A program made the position numbers and the translations under genes. Shown one piece after another: positions 9,901-16,365 of a DNA stretch of 64,000 nucleotides (position 1 is the first letter of the stretch; every line of letters starts with the position of its first letter). The stretch comes from an uncultured Bacteroidota bacterium (GTDB taxonomy: Bacteria; Bacteroidota; Bacteroidia; Flavobacteriales; Flavobacteriaceae): positions 1 through 64,000 of the forward strand of contig CACJRP010000002.1 of assembly GCA_902595825.1 (NCBI GenBank), given 5' to 3'. The notes under the pieces were generated by a model. The model was not told the origin of the DNA and ran no database searches. It saw only the letters and a list, made by a program, of their open reading frames with translations.

Positions 9901-10383
9901 AATGATGCCCCAGTAGCAAATAGTGATACAATTATTGTAGATATAGGTGCTACTGCGACTTCACTTGATAATGGCCAAACAAAAGTTACTTATAATGATA
10001 TTGACCCAGACGCAGACTCCTTGACTGTAACTCTGGTATCTTCGCCCACATATGGAAATTTAACTTTAAATAGTAATGGTACTTTCTCATATGTGCAGGG
10101 AGGAACCATGAATTCAGGTGATAGTTTTCAATACAAAGCATTTGATGGAAATGTGTATAGTAATAATGCTACTGTAAATATATATGTAAGTTGCTCACCA
10201 TGTAAAGAAAGTATTGTTGAGGGTGGAAATAATGGAGTGTCTTTTACATATACCGATCCACTTTGTAAAAAGGTAAGAGTCTATGTTCCTAAAGGAAAAG
10301 CTTATAGCTTTAGGCATTTAGAGGGTAGTATTACAATTAATGTTGGAACCTATACTCTAATTAGTAGTTTGAACTGTAATTAA
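3982..10383 (+). CDS. Giant surface protein: BNR/sortilin-like propeller head plus about twelve tandem cadherin/VCBS-like domains
   Basis: 2,133 residues from ATG 3982; a TTG three bases upstream is less likely. Residues 6-23 are hydrophobic, a signal peptide or N-terminal anchor. Residues about 100-870 form a BNR/Asp-box propeller region: YKSTDGGGNWT, YKSTNAGSTF, FRSQNGGSSW and GVWKTSNF are sialidase/VPS10-type blades. From residue 874 come seven A domains (start xDSITLxEGG, core HDGSETTTDSFTY) and five B domains (NDCP start, a late Cys). The C-terminal ~65 residues contain four Cys (CSPC and two more). Such tandem domains normally make Ca-binding stalks, and Asp-rich NDTDPEND-like motifs recur in A domains, so an adhesin or matrix role is inferred. 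The C-terminus resembles neither the type A nor type B T9SS sorting domain as I remember them. It converges on the next gene with a 4-nt gap. Confidence 0.9.
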   Translation: MFQSIKLSFNYFIAVFAVGVFFLIHKEELNLKELHKYNLSIIDSNKYEKLSKRERFKRGLPPDQFHEQIYELTINPTTGVPDYDSKVQLQRKLKQEKYSGGRPFVVPGESIAQPWYEIGPNDAAGRSRAALWDLNDGTNKAVFAGGVSGGLWNNGNITSGASNWTKVAGVPGNLAVSIIVQDPNKKNVMYLGTGESYTSGDASGNGIYKSTDGGGNWTLIYGQGLSGTVTPSGGNDVEGAFFVNDIILYDHDKNPATDAWVFAALGASFSSRSYSTGSGNTFMDELTYGVYKSTNAGSTFSRLNITNGNGDLESVNDLEVQSVSNRIWLSTHTMLPTQKYGTPVGGRFWYSNDGTTFTRATPNYPGYPAVNPDNIQRTEIAPSAIDTDTHYVLMRVTGTASGTIPVIYKTTDNFTNLTYIPAPADADTGIPDEDFTRGQAYYDLEIEVDPTNDDILYVGGIDWFRSQNGGSSWSQITKWSNNNNLAALNCSLVHADQHGLYFRPGAPNQAIVVNDGGVAYASSLSDAATNNRFTENEAGMITTQFYTVAQSPIGFSGNDYVAGGTQDNGSYALINSNNNKTSGSELTGGDGAETVFDQVGGDYLISNYIRNNSITRVGFSEAGVQENWWEWDDLSNSLSIPDGEGSFINPGALDSNQDVYFANAGNNVRVITGLQRGGTPSTFLINGVTSGSDYITTLEVSRHTTDTSTLFVGLRSGIVKKITNANNSGGYTISGNLHSQAGSVSDIHFGSSENEIFVTYYNYGINNNVVYTQDQFATAGVNKEGNLPNIPVYSILNNPYENEEVVIGTDLGVWKTSNFTAGSPTWTQSWNGMSDVAVFDMDFRGDSADNNRVVAASYGRGIYSGSFGSNTNPPVTVTDSITLLEAGTATTTTAGVSNVLYNDTDPENDPLQAQLVSSPVNTSSFALQTSGTFTYVHDGSETTTDSFTYRAFDGAKQGNTVTVTIQITPVNDCPSVANPLGDVNVSENASNTLLNVSNVFSDVDKVGGNPDNLTFTVSQTGTDLATVTINTATITIDYIEDQNGSFVVTVTANDNAGCNTTTDSFNVNISNVNEAPITVTDSITLVEGGTATITSAGSSNVLNNDSDPDGDNIIAQVVDPPKNSSSFSLQTSGTFSYTHDGSETTTDSFTYRTFDGTESGNTVTVTIQITPVNDCPTVANPVSDVTVQEDSVDTIINVGSVFVDVDRVGGIPDNLSYSVTHTGAGIATVTFNTVTITIDYIDDQAGSFAVSVTVDDGAGCDTVSDVFSVTVSPQDDPPIGVADQIILNESATATTVTGGATSVLANDSDPESSPLTSTLLTQPLYHNDPGNFALAANGTFSYVHDGSETATDTFLYTLSDGVNNVTVTVTIQINAVNDCPNIVSAQSDINVNEDAPNSVFNLKSIFGDVDVRPTVNNLTFTVTHTGAGIATVTLSSATLTIDYIEDQTGSFIVTTTVDDNTGDASCSPLTNDVFNVTVNPQNDPPLTVGDQLSVLEGGTVTVTTLGASSVLENDTDVEIGTPTTAFLVTSPTFGTISLTSTGSFMYSHDGSETTSDSFTYKSNDGTQDGNTATVSITITKVNDCPETTTGSYTLIYNEDVAIPSLNIGATVSDSDLPPDTILYTRVQTNSGLSSVTVSDQGVVAFNNIAQHDNGSLTATITVDDQNCQIDIPIYLTIVPVNDCPTLDNAIPDINSSEDSAPIVIDIRNTFSDVESPTLQYTAVAQNPSLIEVTTTSTSLIVQFKENQNGNTNIILTAFDGDPGCSPDDIINVNITSVNDQPTGNLDTISVVNGGTINTLNDGVTTSVLSNDTDPEGNPLTAQLSSGPINGSLTLNANGTFSYTHDGSATTTDVFYYKPTDGFFPGNTTTVTIYINNPANGVSDSIFVMESGTATITSNGSTSVLANDTDPDGDALTAVKVTNPSKGTVTLNANGTFLYTHGGSNESTDSFTYSANDGKIDSAPITVSINVTGTNDAPVANSDTIIVDIGATATSLDNGQTKVTYNDIDPDADSLTVTLVSSPTYGNLTLNSNGTFSYVQGGTMNSGDSFQYKAFDGNVYSNNATVNIYVSCSPCKESIVEGGNNGVSFTYTDPLCKKVRVYVPKGKAYSFRHLEGSITINVGTYTLISSLNCN
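6601..10188 (+). repeat. Tandem ~100-codon coding repeats (12 units, types A and B)
   Basis: Unit starts by eye: A 6601, B ~6895, A ~7204, B ~7497, A ~7804, B ~8110, A ~8428, B ~8725, B ~9022, A ~9313, A ~9613, A ~9904. A units share HDGSETTTDSF; B units start NDCP and carry a second Cys about 80-90 residues later. A and B alternate four times, then B and A each run in succession. DNA identity between units is partial, so this is diverged protein-level duplication rather than recent satellite DNA. Confidence 0.85.
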
Positions 10384-10387
10384 TTTA

Positions 10388-11254
10388 TTAAACGTCGCAA
10401 ATAGCAATTGCCTCTTCTAGGGATTCAATATGATTTTTCCTTGTAGGTCTAAATTCTTGTGCAACAAATCCAGAATATCCAGTTTTTACAATAGCTTTCA
10501 TTATTGCTCGGTAATTTAATTCTTGTGATGAATTAATTTCATTCCTTCCTGGTACACCAGCGGTATGATAATGTCCAAAGTAAATATGATTATCATTAAT
10601 AGTTCTAATTATGTCACCCTCTTCAATTTGCATATGATATATATCATATAGTAATTTAAAATTTGGAGAGTCAACTCTTTTACACAATTCAATAGCCCAC
10701 TTGGTATTGTCACACATATAATCTGGATGATCTATTTTTGAATTAAATAGTTCCATTAATATAATAACACCCTTTTTTTCTGCATAAGAGAGAATTTTTT
10801 TTAAGCCTGTAATACAATTTTTTAATCCAGTTTCATCATCCATACCCTTTCTATTACCAGAAAAACAAATTAAATTTTTAAATCCAGCTTTAGAAACATA
10901 ATCAATATGATTTATGTACCGATTTTTGAGTTCACTATGATAGCTAGGATCATTGAAAGATTCCTTTTGAGTTATTTCTGCACCTTCTGTCATTGTAGAT
11001 ATAAGTCCATATTTGTTAAGTGTTGGAAAGTCTTTGGGCTTGACTAGATCGATGCCAACGAGGCCAATTCTTTTGGCCTCAATACATAATTCTTCAATAG
11101 ATAAGTTAGGATAACACCAATCACAAACACTATGGTTTATATTACCTTTAAGCATACTTTTTCTTTCTGTTTTTTCTTTTATATCTTTAATTGGAAATAA
11201 AATACCAAAAGCCGAGGCAAGTGCAGTCTGTCTTATAGCGTCTCTTCGTTTCAA
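10388..11254 (-). CDS. Sugar phosphate isomerase/epimerase-type TIM barrel (hydroxypyruvate isomerase-like), exported
   Basis: 288 residues, TTG start at 11254. The N-terminus KRRDAIRQTALASAFGILFP is a twin-arginine-like signal. The rest fits the xylose-isomerase-like TIM barrel of the Hyi/IolE group: GLVGIDLVKPKDFPTL (first strand and helix), GFKNLICFSG, GVIILMELFNSK with the metal-ligand Glu, FKLLYDIYHMQIEEGD with metal-ligand Asp/His, YFGHYHTAG and SGFVAQEFRP with a final Glu. These acids and His are the usual divalent-metal set. It is 37 bp from a Gfo/Idh/MocA oxidoreductase on the same strand, also with a Tat-like leader; the pair looks like a sugar or polyol catabolic unit acting outside the cytoplasm. 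The actual substrate is not readable from sequence. Confidence 0.85.
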   Translation of the reverse strand: MKRRDAIRQTALASAFGILFPIKDIKEKTERKSMLKGNINHSVCDWCYPNLSIEELCIEAKRIGLVGIDLVKPKDFPTLNKYGLISTMTEGAEITQKESFNDPSYHSELKNRYINHIDYVSKAGFKNLICFSGNRKGMDDETGLKNCITGLKKILSYAEKKGVIILMELFNSKIDHPDYMCDNTKWAIELCKRVDSPNFKLLYDIYHMQIEEGDIIRTINDNHIYFGHYHTAGVPGRNEINSSQELNYRAIMKAIVKTGYSGFVAQEFRPTRKNHIESLEEAIAICDV

Positions 11255-11291
11255 TAAATATAATTGCTTTAATTATCAATCATTTGGAAGA

Positions 11292-12767
11292 TCAAATCTG
11301 CCAACCTTCACGATAATTTCTGCCGACAAATTGATTTGCATCTTCAAAGTTGGTGATTTTCATGTTTTCTCCATCCCAGGTCAGTTTTTTCCTTCCATAA
11401 TAACTATTTCTGTTCTTACCATTTATATTGATTGAATCTGGGTCACCATTTTTATTTAATAAATATGATCTGATAGCAATATTTCCCATAAGTACCGTCT
11501 CTGTCATTGGACCAGCATAATCAAATGATGATGTTAACATTTTATGTTTAGAACTGCCATAACCATCTTTTATAGCGTCAATCCACATTCTTTGGTGGCC
11601 CCAATCATCCTTAGGCAAATTTTTAATTTTAGGCGAAATGACTTGTTTATCTTTAGTAAATAATCTAGGATTTTTTCCATATACATCCGCAGTAATTATA
11701 CCTTCCTCACCTATCATTATAACACCATTTGTATTTCTTTTACCCCCTAAAAAAGTGTCGTTTGGAATAAGACTAGGATAAGAGGGCCTTAATCCACCAT
11801 CGAACCACTCCAACTTAATAGGAGTTTTATTTATGTCAGTAGGCTCAAAATTAATAGTAACGTAAGAAGATGCTGGACATCCGATAGATTGATGTTTAAC
11901 CTCCCACATTTTTGAAAAAAATGAACTTACACTACACTCTACAGACACAGGATATTTTAACTTTAAAGCTCTGAATGGTATATCAATCAAATGGCACCCC
12001 ATATCTCCTAATGAACCTGTTCCATACTCCCACCAGCCTCTCCAATTAAATGGATGCAGAGAGGAGTTAAATGGAATTTTTTTAGCAGGCCCCAACCATA
12101 AATCCCAGTCCAAATCTTTTGGTTTGTTTTCAGGATCGGACGCTGGAAAAGATATTCCCTGTGGCCAAACAGGTCTATTTGTCCAAACTTTTACTTCACT
12201 AACATTTCCTATTCTTTTTTCACGAATCCACTGTTGAACATACTTTTGTCCTGGATGAGAGGCGCCCTGGTTTCCCATTTGGGTTACAACTTTTTTCTTT
12301 CTAGCTAATTCTGTTAATAAACGCGCTTCTTTAATATTATGAGTTAGTGGCTTTTGCACATACACATTAATCTTTTTTTCCATGGCCATTTTTGCAATAA
12401 TGCCATGGGTGTGGTCAGGTGTAGATATTGTTACCGCATCCAAATCCTTTTCTTCACTAAGAAGCTCTCTAAAGTCGGTATAAAATCGAGCTTTTGGAAA
12501 CCTTTTTCTTATGTTGACTACTCCATGGTCACCTCGTGGATGAATATCACACAAAGCGATAACATTTTCCCTGCCATTTACAGAAGCATTTGTAATATCG
12601 CTACTACCTTTACCCCCACAACCAATAGAAGCAATCGAGAGTTTATCACTGGGTGCTGTGTATCCATTACCTCCTAAAACAAATCTTGGGACTATAAAAA
12701 ATGAAGAGGCTACTGCTGAATTTTTTAAAAAAGCACGCCGAGAAAAATATGTATTTGGTTTTTTCAT
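11292..12767 (-). CDS. Gfo/Idh/MocA family oxidoreductase with Tat signal
   Basis: 491 residues, ATG start. SRRAFLKNSAVA at residues 9-20 is a canonical twin-arginine motif followed by a hydrophobic stretch, so the protein should be exported folded with its NAD(P) cofactor. The Rossmann entry is KLSIASIGCGGKGSSDI (about residues 42-58), followed by ALCDIHPRGD and the family motif region STPDHTHG and VQKPLTHN (the Lys of the EKP-type motif, here QKP). The C-terminal half is the alpha/beta substrate domain (WRGWWEYGTGSLGDMGCHLIDI, a strongly conserved stretch in Bacteroidota and Planctomycetes members). Such proteins often process glycosides or inositols; the substrate is unknown. It lies upstream of the TIM-barrel isomerase in the same transcription direction. 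Confidence 0.92.
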   Translation of the reverse strand: MKKPNTYFSRRAFLKNSAVASSFFIVPRFVLGGNGYTAPSDKLSIASIGCGGKGSSDITNASVNGRENVIALCDIHPRGDHGVVNIRKRFPKARFYTDFRELLSEEKDLDAVTISTPDHTHGIIAKMAMEKKINVYVQKPLTHNIKEARLLTELARKKKVVTQMGNQGASHPGQKYVQQWIREKRIGNVSEVKVWTNRPVWPQGISFPASDPENKPKDLDWDLWLGPAKKIPFNSSLHPFNWRGWWEYGTGSLGDMGCHLIDIPFRALKLKYPVSVECSVSSFFSKMWEVKHQSIGCPASSYVTINFEPTDINKTPIKLEWFDGGLRPSYPSLIPNDTFLGGKRNTNGVIMIGEEGIITADVYGKNPRLFTKDKQVISPKIKNLPKDDWGHQRMWIDAIKDGYGSSKHKMLTSSFDYAGPMTETVLMGNIAIRSYLLNKNGDPDSININGKNRNSYYGRKKLTWDGENMKITNFEDANQFVGRNYREGWQI

Positions 12768-12851
12768 TGATTATTTTTATAAATTTATTAATTAAATCTT
12801 AATTATCAACTTAGGTTTAATTGGTAATTTAATAAACATTATAATTTAAAA

Positions 12852-13859
12852 TTATCTGAGATTTTCGGTTTTTTCCCATCGCTTCAATCTATTTATAGCG
12901 TTTAGCTCAATATCTTTCCAAAATAAATTTATATCTGCTATATGATAATCTTTTTTCATTACCAAAAATAATCTTTTTGGAATACGAGGCAGATAAGACC
13001 ACACCAAACCATCTTTTATTATAATTTTAACTGATTTGGGATATAGTTTATCATCAGTGTAAAGAAGACCTTTATGTTCCTCATATTTAGTTTTAATTTT
13101 ATTATCCCAAGTTATTGGATTCGTTGTGGTAGCCCCTTTAAACCATTCTTCATACTTTTTCGGATAGCTACCCTTTTTATATGTATTCCATGAAACATAA
13201 CCTCCTACTTCATCACTTTTTTCTAGTTTTTTTATCTTTTCAAAATAATCATCAACAATTTTAGTTCCAGGTAAGTAAGCAATGACCAATTTTTTTTGAA
13301 GTGGCTTACCATCAAAAAAATCTTTTAACAACATTGCTGATAAAATACTACCCTGACTATGAGAAGCTATAATAATTGGTTTACCATCATTATAGTTGTC
13401 TAAATAATATTTAAATGCTTTTTTTATATCACTGTAAGCAATGGCTCTCGACTTTTCTTCATGCCTGCTAAATGGATTGATGTAAACCTTATAATGGGAT
13501 TGTCTATAAAATGGGACATATATATTACCAACTTTCCCAAAAGCAGATGCTTGGTATTTAATTGATCTGTTAATTATATTTTTATTTAATGAATTATCAT
13601 CAATATCAGCATTCCAATTAAAATTTTTTTGATCAAGAAACATCGTGGGATAAATAAAAAATACATCACAATTTTTATTCTCACTTTCTCCAATAATTTT
13701 TTTTAAAGATTCTGGGTATTTACTTGGTTTTACAGCCCATGAATCAGGATTTGAATAATTTGGACTTTTAGGAGGTACATATTTCTCGAATGGAATTGCT
13801 CTGTACATAGGTTTACATCCAGATATAAAAAATAAATAAAAAATTAGAATTTTTTTAAT
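12852..13859 (-). CDS. DUF3089 alpha/beta-hydrolase-like lipoprotein (probable ATT start)
   Basis: From the first ATG (13808) the protein has 318 residues starting MYRAIPFEKYVPP. The frame stays open upstream and encodes IKKILIFYLFFISGCKP directly before that Met: a complete lipoprotein signal with lipobox ISGC. No ATG, GTG or TTG lies in frame; the best start is ATT at 13859-13857, giving 335 residues. The body is DUF3089: NCDVFFIYPTMFLD, then the nucleophile elbow IIASHSQGS near residue 165, SYPKKYEEWF and a late His. Members are assumed serine hydrolases of unknown substrate; the catalytic Ser is visible but I did not verify the full triad. The 13-A run just upstream of the start could hide a sequencing indel, but no other frame there offers a start. 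Confidence 0.85.
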   Translation of the reverse strand: MKKILIFYLFFISGCKPMYRAIPFEKYVPPKSPNYSNPDSWAVKPSKYPESLKKIIGESENKNCDVFFIYPTMFLDQKNFNWNADIDDNSLNKNIINRSIKYQASAFGKVGNIYVPFYRQSHYKVYINPFSRHEEKSRAIAYSDIKKAFKYYLDNYNDGKPIIIASHSQGSILSAMLLKDFFDGKPLQKKLVIAYLPGTKIVDDYFEKIKKLEKSDEVGGYVSWNTYKKGSYPKKYEEWFKGATTTNPITWDNKIKTKYEEHKGLLYTDDKLYPKSVKIIIKDGLVWSYLPRIPKRLFLVMKKDYHIADINLFWKDIELNAINRLKRWEKTENLR

Positions 13860-13925
13860 TTTTTTTTTTTTTAAATTTAGAAAAATCCTACAAATAAATT
13901 AAGTTGACATTATAAAGATTGTATT

Positions 13926-14201
13926 GTGAAGGTATCTTATTTTCAACCTCTTTTAATTAGTTTTTTAATTATTTTTTTTTCTTGTGAATATTCTAAAAGA
14001 AATTTTAATGGTACCGAAATAACTATCGAAAAAAAAAGGATTGATTCTACAAATTTTGAAGCTAAAGTTATTATCAAAGATAAATTTCAACCAAAAAGTA
14101 AAGATGAAGTTTACATTTTAATTGACAATGAATCAAAATTAGACTCACAAATCAGAAACCTAAAAGAAAAGCATTTAAATTATAAAAAAGATTTAAATTG
14201 A
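13926..14201 (+). CDS. Small lipoprotein, unknown function
   Basis: 91 residues with GTG start (13926). KVSYFQPLLISFLIIFFSC gives a signal peptide and lipobox FFSC with Cys at residue 20. The mature ~70 residues are Lys/Glu/Asp-rich with a predicted strand region (EITIEKKRID, EAKVIIKDKFQ) and a helical end (LDSQIRNLKEKHLNYKKDLN). I do not recognise the family. It stands alone between a divergent DUF3089 gene and a convergent acyltransferase gene. The lipobox is the main reason to think it real. Confidence 0.6.
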   Translation: MKVSYFQPLLISFLIIFFSCEYSKRNFNGTEITIEKKRIDSTNFEAKVIIKDKFQPKSKDEVYILIDNESKLDSQIRNLKEKHLNYKKDLN

Positions 14202-14214
14202 GATTTTTTGGACA

Positions 14215-14982
14215 CTAATTTAAATTGTTATTAACTGGATTAACCTTTAAAAAAGAGGGGTGTTGCTCTATTGCAAATTCAATTTTATGAATTATTTCAT
14301 CGGCTGATTCTTTATCATAATCAATATGCAGGGGATTTTTTATGCACATTGATTGAATCACTCCTTTTTTTTTGATTAAAATTCCCTTTTTATCAAATGA
14401 CCTTCTAAATCCGTCTATAACTATTGGTACAACTAACGGTCTAAACTGTTTAATAAGGTGTGCTGTACCCTTACGTAGTGGTTTAAAAGGAGTTGTTGTT
14501 CCTTGAGGAAAAGTAATTACCCATCCGTCTTTTAAAGCTAAAGAAATGTTTGTGATGTCTAATTTATTAACTTCTCTTTTAATATCTTGATCACCTTCCC
14601 TCCATGTTCTTTGAATTGGAATTGAACCTGCATAGGACAATATCCTGGGAAGTAAACCTGACTTCATGGTTTCTTTTGCTGCAACAAAATAAATATTTAA
14701 TTTAGGATTCCATAAATATCCTACATTCTTTATTGTGTCATTTCTACCATGAAGAGTTGCGTTAAATACATGTAGCATTGCAACCACATCAGCAAAATAT
14801 GTTTGATGGTTGGAGACAAAAAGAACATTCGAATCAGGCAGACCTGTTAAAAGCTTTGAACCTTCAATTTTTAATTCATTGAAACCCCTATATCTCCTAT
14901 GAGTTAAATATCCAAGATATCTAATCAGCATTTTCTTGATTATAAGATAATGCCCAAAGGGATTTTTTTTTAGAAGACTCAT
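14215..14982 (-). CDS. PlsC-like lysophospholipid/1-acylglycerol-3-phosphate acyltransferase
   Basis: 255 residues. The acyltransferase fold is recognised from the block-I His-Asp pair in SNHQTYFADVVAM (about residues 77-89) and block III FPQGTTTPFKPLRKGTAHLI (about 174-193), followed by FRPLVVPIVIDGF (block IV). PlsC enzymes acylate lysophosphatidate to phosphatidate at the inner membrane. Two departures are visible: five residues separate His and Asp (HQTYFAD) where the classic motif has four, and the FPEG motif reads FPQG. From memory this variant recurs in flavobacterial homologues, so it is probably a functional subgroup with uncertain acyl acceptor. It lies 19 nt after the Nudix gene, likely the same transcript. 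Confidence 0.85.
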   Translation of the reverse strand: MSLLKKNPFGHYLIIKKMLIRYLGYLTHRRYRGFNELKIEGSKLLTGLPDSNVLFVSNHQTYFADVVAMLHVFNATLHGRNDTIKNVGYLWNPKLNIYFVAAKETMKSGLLPRILSYAGSIPIQRTWREGDQDIKREVNKLDITNISLALKDGWVITFPQGTTTPFKPLRKGTAHLIKQFRPLVVPIVIDGFRRSFDKKGILIKKKGVIQSMCIKNPLHIDYDKESADEIIHKIEFAIEQHPSFLKVNPVNNNLN

Positions 14983-15001
14983 TTGTAAAGTAAATATATT
15001 A

Positions 15002-15610
15002 TTATTTCAGTAATAAAATCAAATCTTTAGCCTCAGCAAGAATCATAGCAGTTGCTCCCCAGACTTGTTCTCCATGAAAGTTAAAAACTGGAACTTTTCG
15101 ATTTATAATTTTTGATATACCAATCGAATTTTTTGACAAAAGCGTTGAAAGTTTAATCTCTATAAGGTATTCAACCTCATTTTCATTTATTAAAAAACAT
15201 GGTCTTTTTTCAGTTCTTGCCATATAAGGAATGACAACAAAATTGCTTATTGGAATGAAAACTTTCGACAATCTAGTCATATAGATAACCCGTTCTGGTT
15301 TAACCCCAATCTCTTCGTTCATTTCACGCAAAGCAGTATCCCAGTAATCTTTATCAGATTTGTCTTTTATTCCCCCAGGAAAACCAATCTGATTTGAATG
15401 GTTGGCAAGTTGAATGGTTCTCTTTATTAAACAGAAATGTAATATTTTTTCTATTGGATATAATAACATTGTGGTTGCAGCAAATCTTAAATTCTTATTT
15501 TCATCATACAAATGTCTTCCTGGAGGAGCCATTTTAATTTGAGATTTAATCCCTGGTTTAGGAATTTCATTTAATTTTGGAGACTTATTCAAAAATTCTT
15601 TTAATTCCAT
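15002..15610 (-). CDS. CoA pyrophosphatase-type Nudix hydrolase
   Basis: 202 residues from ATG 15610; a TTG six bases upstream would give MHMEL but is unlikely. It has the CoA-subfamily (NudL/UPF0035) signature around residues 63-80 (LIKRTIQLANH followed by NQIGFPGG), running into a Nudix box with ALREMNEEIGV (the REUxEExGU core). These enzymes cleave CoA or acyl-CoA to 3',5'-ADP and phosphopantetheine derivatives with Mg/Mn. A later GEQVWGATAMIL also fits the family. Its ATG and that of the opposite-strand cyclophilin gene together form the palindrome CATATG, so the two genes have no space between them. Confidence 0.9.
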   Translation of the reverse strand: MELKEFLNKSPKLNEIPKPGIKSQIKMAPPGRHLYDENKNLRFAATTMLLYPIEKILHFCLIKRTIQLANHSNQIGFPGGIKDKSDKDYWDTALREMNEEIGVKPERVIYMTRLSKVFIPISNFVVIPYMARTEKRPCFLINENEVEYLIEIKLSTLLSKNSIGISKIINRKVPVFNFHGEQVWGATAMILAEAKDLILLLK

Positions 15611-16315
15611 ATGCAAAAATTCAATTTATTCATCTTTTCATTTTTAGTTATTTTAACACTTTGTTGTGAAAATAGTAGGGTTAAAAAAAAAGAAAAAATA
15701 AAAATCCGTATTGAAAAAAAAGATTCAAAGAAAAAAAGTAATAAAATTTTACTTGAGAATCCTAAAATCATATTAAATAATAAAAATGTTATTAATTTTT
15801 TGTATGCATACAATATGGAAAATAGCTACAATAAAGTTAAAATATCGACTTCCTTCGGCGAAATTATAATTAAACTTTTTGACGAAACCCCATATCACAA
15901 ATCAAATTTTATTTATTTATCCAAATTAGGGTATTTTAATAATACATTTTTTCACAGAGTTGTTCCAAATTTTATAATTCAAGGTGGCAATTCGGATAAC
16001 AAAGAAACTTCAATTAAAAGAAGACAAATAGGAAAATATTTATTACCCGTAGATGCAAAAAACAAAATTAGACACGATAGAGGAATCGTATCAATGCCAA
16101 GTAGTGATATTGCAAATCCATTCAAACTAGCATCTCCGTATGAGTTTTTCATAGTACAAAAAAAGGGTGGAGCACACCACCTTGATGGAAAATATACCCC
16201 GTTTGGTAAGGTTGTCAAAGGGATGGATGTAGTAGATAAAATAAATTCTCAACCAATTGATAAAAGAGAGGCGCCTATAAACAACATAAAAATGTTGATT
16301 GAAGTGATTAAATAA
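15611..16315 (+). CDS. Cyclophilin-type peptidyl-prolyl cis-trans isomerase, lipoprotein
   Basis: 234 residues, ATG at 15611. QKFNLFIFSFLVILTLCC is a lipoprotein signal (Cys18 or 19). Residues about 22-60 are a Lys-rich linker, and the cyclophilin domain runs from about 75 to the end: KVKISTSFGEIIIKLFDETP, FFHRVVPNFIIQGG (the catalytic FHR and the FxxQGG motif), RGIVSMPSSD, EFFIVQKKGGAHHLDGKYTPFGKVVKGMDVVDKI. The active-site Arg (FHRVV) and Gln (IQGG) are kept. It should assist proline isomerisation of periplasmic or outer-membrane proteins. Its 3' flank holds a structured-RNA candidate and a strong terminator. It is one of three PPIases in the window. Confidence 0.93.
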   Translation: MQKFNLFIFSFLVILTLCCENSRVKKKEKIKIRIEKKDSKKKSNKILLENPKIILNNKNVINFLYAYNMENSYNKVKISTSFGEIIIKLFDETPYHKSNFIYLSKLGYFNNTFFHRVVPNFIIQGGNSDNKETSIKRRQIGKYLLPVDAKNKIRHDRGIVSMPSSDIANPFKLASPYEFFIVQKKGGAHHLDGKYTPFGKVVKGMDVVDKINSQPIDKREAPINNIKMLIEVIK

Positions 16316-16365
16316 GTAAATCTAATAGTTAATAAAATAATACAATGAAATACTTATACTTGTTT

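Noticed and set aside
6601..10188. Possible CRISPR or satellite array
   Set aside because: The repeats are about 300 bp, diverged at DNA level, in one reading frame, and encode protein domains.
15601..15813. 70-residue minus-strand ORF overlapping the cyclophilin gene start
   Set aside because: It consists of a Phe/Leu-rich stretch that is simply the complement of the Lys-rich linker of the cyclophilin lipoprotein.
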